From: Saccopteryx bilineata
Taxonomy: Eukaryota; Chordata; Mammalia; Chiroptera; Emballonuridae
DNA length: 64,000 nucleotides
Direction of reading: 5' to 3'
NCBI RefSeq assembly: GCF_036850765.1
Contig: NC_089495.1
Span: 204,167,847 to 204,231,846 of the forward strand
A program made the position numbers and the translations under genes. The notes beneath the pieces are model-generated. The model saw only the letters and a program-made list of their open reading frames with translations. It was not told the origin of the DNA and ran no database searches. Below, one piece after another: positions 61,376 through 64,000 of the stretch. Numbering within the stretch: the stretch's first letter is position 1; each line of letters opens with the position of its first letter.

Positions 61376-62599
61376 ACACGTGCGGGACTTTATCCCCAGC
61401 AGCTACGTTGGTGCCTGGCCCGCGGTACCTGACCAGCGTCAAGATACACAAGTCTGATTTGTCCAAAGGCTCAGACAAGATCTGCTCAGACCTGTAACTC
61501 AACTCAGAGCGACTCGGAGGACGAGTTCATCCCGCTCCATCTCTCACCGCATCTATTTTCCAGCCAATCGCCCAAAAAGCATTTTAACTGAATTCTTCTG
61601 CATGCATGTCTTGTTCGGATCGCAGCCTTTGCTAACTGCCCCCTGCGCTCTTTCCCCTGACATGTCACTGCTGTGGCTCGTATGGGGGCCCCCACGGGGA
61701 GTGACTCCGCATGACGAGCCCGTGAAGAGGGCTGCTGACTGGGCACCCCCCACGTGCGAGGCAGAGGGAGCACAGCCCGGGGACAGAGCAACTTGGGCAG
61801 AGTGGTGGCCTATGTGTTCTCAAAGCATGTCCCCAACAACAACAACAAGAATCTCCTTTATTCTCGCCATTGGCCCAGGTGCCAGGTCACAGAACCAGGA
61901 ACCCCTAAACCAAAGACAACGGCGAGCATTTCCCCGTTTTCGCGATGCGCCCATGCACCGTACAAAATGTGGACAGCACAGGCAGAGGAGAAAAAAAGTT
62001 AAATCACCCACAGGATCCCAATAACCAGGAACAACCACCATTAAGGTGTGAATGCATTCCTTCCAGCTTTTTTCTAGTTGCCGTTGTTTAGAAAGACTTT
62101 TATCACAGCTTTTAAAATTATGGAATATAAAAAAAATAATAATAAATAAAAAAATAAAACATAAATAAAAAAATAAAATTATGGAATATATATGCAAGAA
62201 TAGACAAATGTACCAATGGAACAGCAGAGAGGATCTAGAAATAGATGACAGAAGACTATCAGGCATAAGAATGATAGAATTCCAAGATAGTGGAAAAAAG
62301 ATAAAACTCTTCAATAAGTGGTATTTGAACAACTTGGCTACCGATTTAGGAAAAAAAGATAAAAAGATCAACCAGACTCACACACCACACCACACAGAAA
62401 CTTACTCTGATGAGACACAAGCTGGCCACAAATATATTATAAAGTCATAAATGCCTAAAAGAAAACATAACGAATTTTTCTGTGACCCTGGGATAAGCAA
62501 TCCTTTCCTCCCTTGTCACACAGGAACATGACAAAGATGGCTAGATAAAAATTAAAACCTCAGTGGGGTGCCACAAAGGCAGGTGCGGTGAAAATAATA

Positions 62600-63193
62600 C
62601 AGTGTGTCCGTAAAGTCATGGTGCACTTTTGACTGGTCACAGGAAAGCAACAAAAGACGACAGAAATGTGAAATCTGCACCAAATAAAAGGAAAACCCTC
62701 CCAGTTTCTGTAGGATGATGTGGCAGCATGTGCACATGCGCAGATGATGACGGAACACCGTATATACAGCGGAGCCGCCCACGGCCATGCCAGTCGAGAT
62801 GTGAACAGTACAGAGGAAAGTTCAGTGTGTTCTGTGGCTCACTAAATTCGAATCCATGACCAAAGTGCAACGTGAATATCGGCGCATTTATAATGAAGCG
62901 CCACCACATAGGATTAACATTACTCAGTGGGATAAGCAGTTGAAGGAAACTGGCAGTTTGGTGGAGAAACCCCGTTCTGGTAGGCCATCAGTCAGTGACG
63001 AGTCCATAGAGGCTATACGGGATAGCTACCCAAGGAGCCCTAAAAAAATCTGTGCGTGAGCCACATCGAACTGCACGAAAAGGTATGAAACTGGGAGTTT
63101 TCCTTTTATTTGGTACAGATTTCACATTTCTATCGTCTTTTGTTGCTTTTCTGTGACCGGTCAAAAGTACACCATGACTTTACGGACACACTG
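62600..63193 (+). mobile_element. Mariner/Tc1-type deletion derivative with about 106-bp inverted repeats
   Basis: Begins CAGTGTGTCCGTAAAGTCAT and ends with its inverse ATGACTTTACGGACACACTG, bordered by TA on both sides (62598-62599, 63194-63195). The inverted repeats run 62600-62707 and 63088-63193 with a few mismatches. Between them is the N-terminal part of a transposase only. Confidence 0.88.
62856..63059 (+). pseudogene. Truncated mariner/Tc1-like transposase, helix-turn-helix part
   Basis: 67 codons with QREYRRIYNEA, INITQWDKQLKETG and the linker motif EKPRSGRPSVSDE, typical of the DNA-binding half of mariner/Tc1 transposases. The catalytic DDE/D half is missing; the frame stops just before the right inverted repeat, so it cannot be an active enzyme. 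Confidence 0.8.
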
Positions 63194-63293
63194 TATATAT
63201 AATATCCAGACAGGCAAAGGATTCGTTCCCAGAGCATATAAAGGGCTCCAAAAAGTTAATACAAAGAAAGAATTTTAAAAGGATATGAACATA

Positions 63294-63673
63294 GCCCTGG
63301 CCAGTTGGCTCAGTGGTAGAGCGTCAGCCTGGCGTGCAGAAGTCCCGGGTTCAATTCCCGGCCAGGGCACACAGGAGAGGCGCCCATCTGCTTCTCCACC
63401 CCTCCCCCTCTCCTTCCTCTCTGTCTCTCTCTTCCCCTCCGGCAGCCAAGGCTCCATTGGAGCAAAGATAGCCCGGGCGCTGGGGATGGCTCCTTGGTCT
63501 CTGCCCCAGGCGCTAGAGTGGCTCTGGTCGCAACAGAGCAACGCCCCCTGGTGAGCACAGCGTCGCCCCCTGGTGGGCATGCTGGGTGGATCCCGGTCCG
63601 GCGCATGCAGGAGTCTGTCTGACTGTCTCTCCCCGTTTCTAGCTTCAGAAAAATACAAAAAAAAAAAAAAAAA
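63294..63673 (+). mobile_element. Bat tRNA-derived SINE (CCTGGCCGGTTGGCTCAG family), forward copy
   Basis: Head GCCCTGGCCAGTTGGCTCAG, box B GGTTCAATTCC and a poly-A tail. A 17-bp target duplication AAAAGGATATGAA(C/T)ATA with one difference (63277-63293, 63674-63690) lies within L1 sequence. Confidence 0.93.
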
Positions 63674-63809
63674 AAAAGGATATGAATATAGACATTTATT
63701 TCACTGAAGAAATACAAACACATGACCAATACACAAAAAGCTCGACATCACAAATAAAGAAATAGCCTGCCCAAAATGTGATTTTGTACCTACCAGACTA
63801 GCAGAAATT

Positions 63810-64000
63810 AAAGGCTAGTGTCCACCGCCTCTGTGAAGCCATCCCTGACCCCCCATGAAAACAGCAGTGTCCTGTCCACCTCCCCTGCCCGTCTCCCCTA
63901 CCCCTCTGCCCAGTTTCCTCGCTCCCCACCGGACGGGCTCACCATGAGCTCGCCTTTATTTCACTCCCTTAACTAGGCTGTCAGCCCCATTAGAGCACGG
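63810..64000 (+). repeat. L2-like relic at the right edge
   Basis: CTGTGAAGCCATCCCTGACC and AGGCTGTCAGCCCCATTAGA read as an L2 3' region truncated by the window end. Confidence 0.55.

Larger units (their letters stand above)
62175..63790 (+). mobile_element. Old LINE-1 ORF2 fragment, sense, with two nested insertions
   Basis: ACAAATGTACCAATGGAACA, ACTCTTCAATAAGTGGTATT and GAAGAAATACAAACACATGA follow sense L1 ORF2. The element is interrupted at 62600-63193 and 63294-63673. No intact frame remains. Confidence 0.75.
60577..64000. other. Right-hand region: EFCAB8 intron, repeats only
   Basis: No further EFCAB8 exon could be supported. It contains the TG repeat, AAAT-rich sequence (62120-62180), an L1 split by a mariner-type element and a SINE, and an L2-like end (63810-64000). 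About 61500-62000 is unassigned unique-looking sequence. Confidence 0.5.

Noticed and set aside
60684..61502. 200-270-codon frames rich in Cys-Val or His-Thr
   Set aside because: Pure reading of a TG microsatellite on both strands.
63294..63365. tRNA gene (GGCTCAGTGGTAGAGCG with a GGTTCAATTCC box B)
   Set aside because: It is the tRNA-derived head of a SINE with tail and target duplication; the anticodon arm and acceptor stem do not form a proper tRNA.

Overview
This is a gene-sparse stretch of mammalian nuclear DNA, almost certainly from a bat. It carries multi-exon genes with GT-AG introns and an ancient repeat layer of MIR, L2, MER20 and old L1. On top of this sit many tRNA-derived SINEs of two families (heads reading CCTGGCCGGTTGGCTCAG and GCCTGACCAGGCGGTGGCGC) that I associate with bats; the combination looks most like horseshoe or leaf-nosed bats (inference, not checked). 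There is no microbial or viral gene system here. The gene order BPIFB6 - BPIFB2 - SUN5 - EFCAB8 is the human 20q11 BPI-fold neighbourhood read in reverse orientation.

Layout. At 1-3.6 kb are the first four coding exons of BPIFB6 (minus strand; the rest runs off the left edge). From 9.56 to 21.9 kb is a complete BPIFB2 (minus strand, 15 coding exons, 458 codons plus stop). From 25.9 to 43.7 kb is a complete SUN5 (plus strand, 13 exons, 378 codons plus stop), head-to-head with BPIFB2. From 49.8 to 60.6 kb are the last seven exons I could find of EFCAB8 (minus strand, convergent with SUN5), a WD-repeat protein whose N-terminal part lies beyond the right edge or in exons I could not see. Every internal coding junction listed keeps reading frame and has GT-AG borders, except one apparent GC-AG intron in SUN5.

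How the genes relate. BPIFB6 and BPIFB2 are tandem paralogues with matching exon sizes and phases. They encode BPI/LBP/PLUNC-fold proteins with an N-terminal signal peptide; BPIFB2 also shows the conserved cysteine pair. SUN5 is a testis-specific SUN-domain protein that couples the sperm head to the tail. EFCAB8 is poorly characterised. The genes are neighbours rather than one pathway.

Non-genic content. SUN5 introns hold three unrelated minisatellites: about 1.35 kb of a 19-bp unit, about 0.88 kb of an 18-bp unit, and about 1.76 kb of a 61-69-bp unit that starts next to the exon 12 donor. All of them create long but spurious open frames. Other notable items are a mariner-type element with about 106-bp inverted repeats inside an L1, two hAT elements with 8-bp target duplications, a 66-bp perfect direct duplication downstream of and inside the BPIFB2 3' end, a 0.6-kb TG-rich microsatellite in EFCAB8, and an AT-rich motif island between BPIFB6 and BPIFB2.
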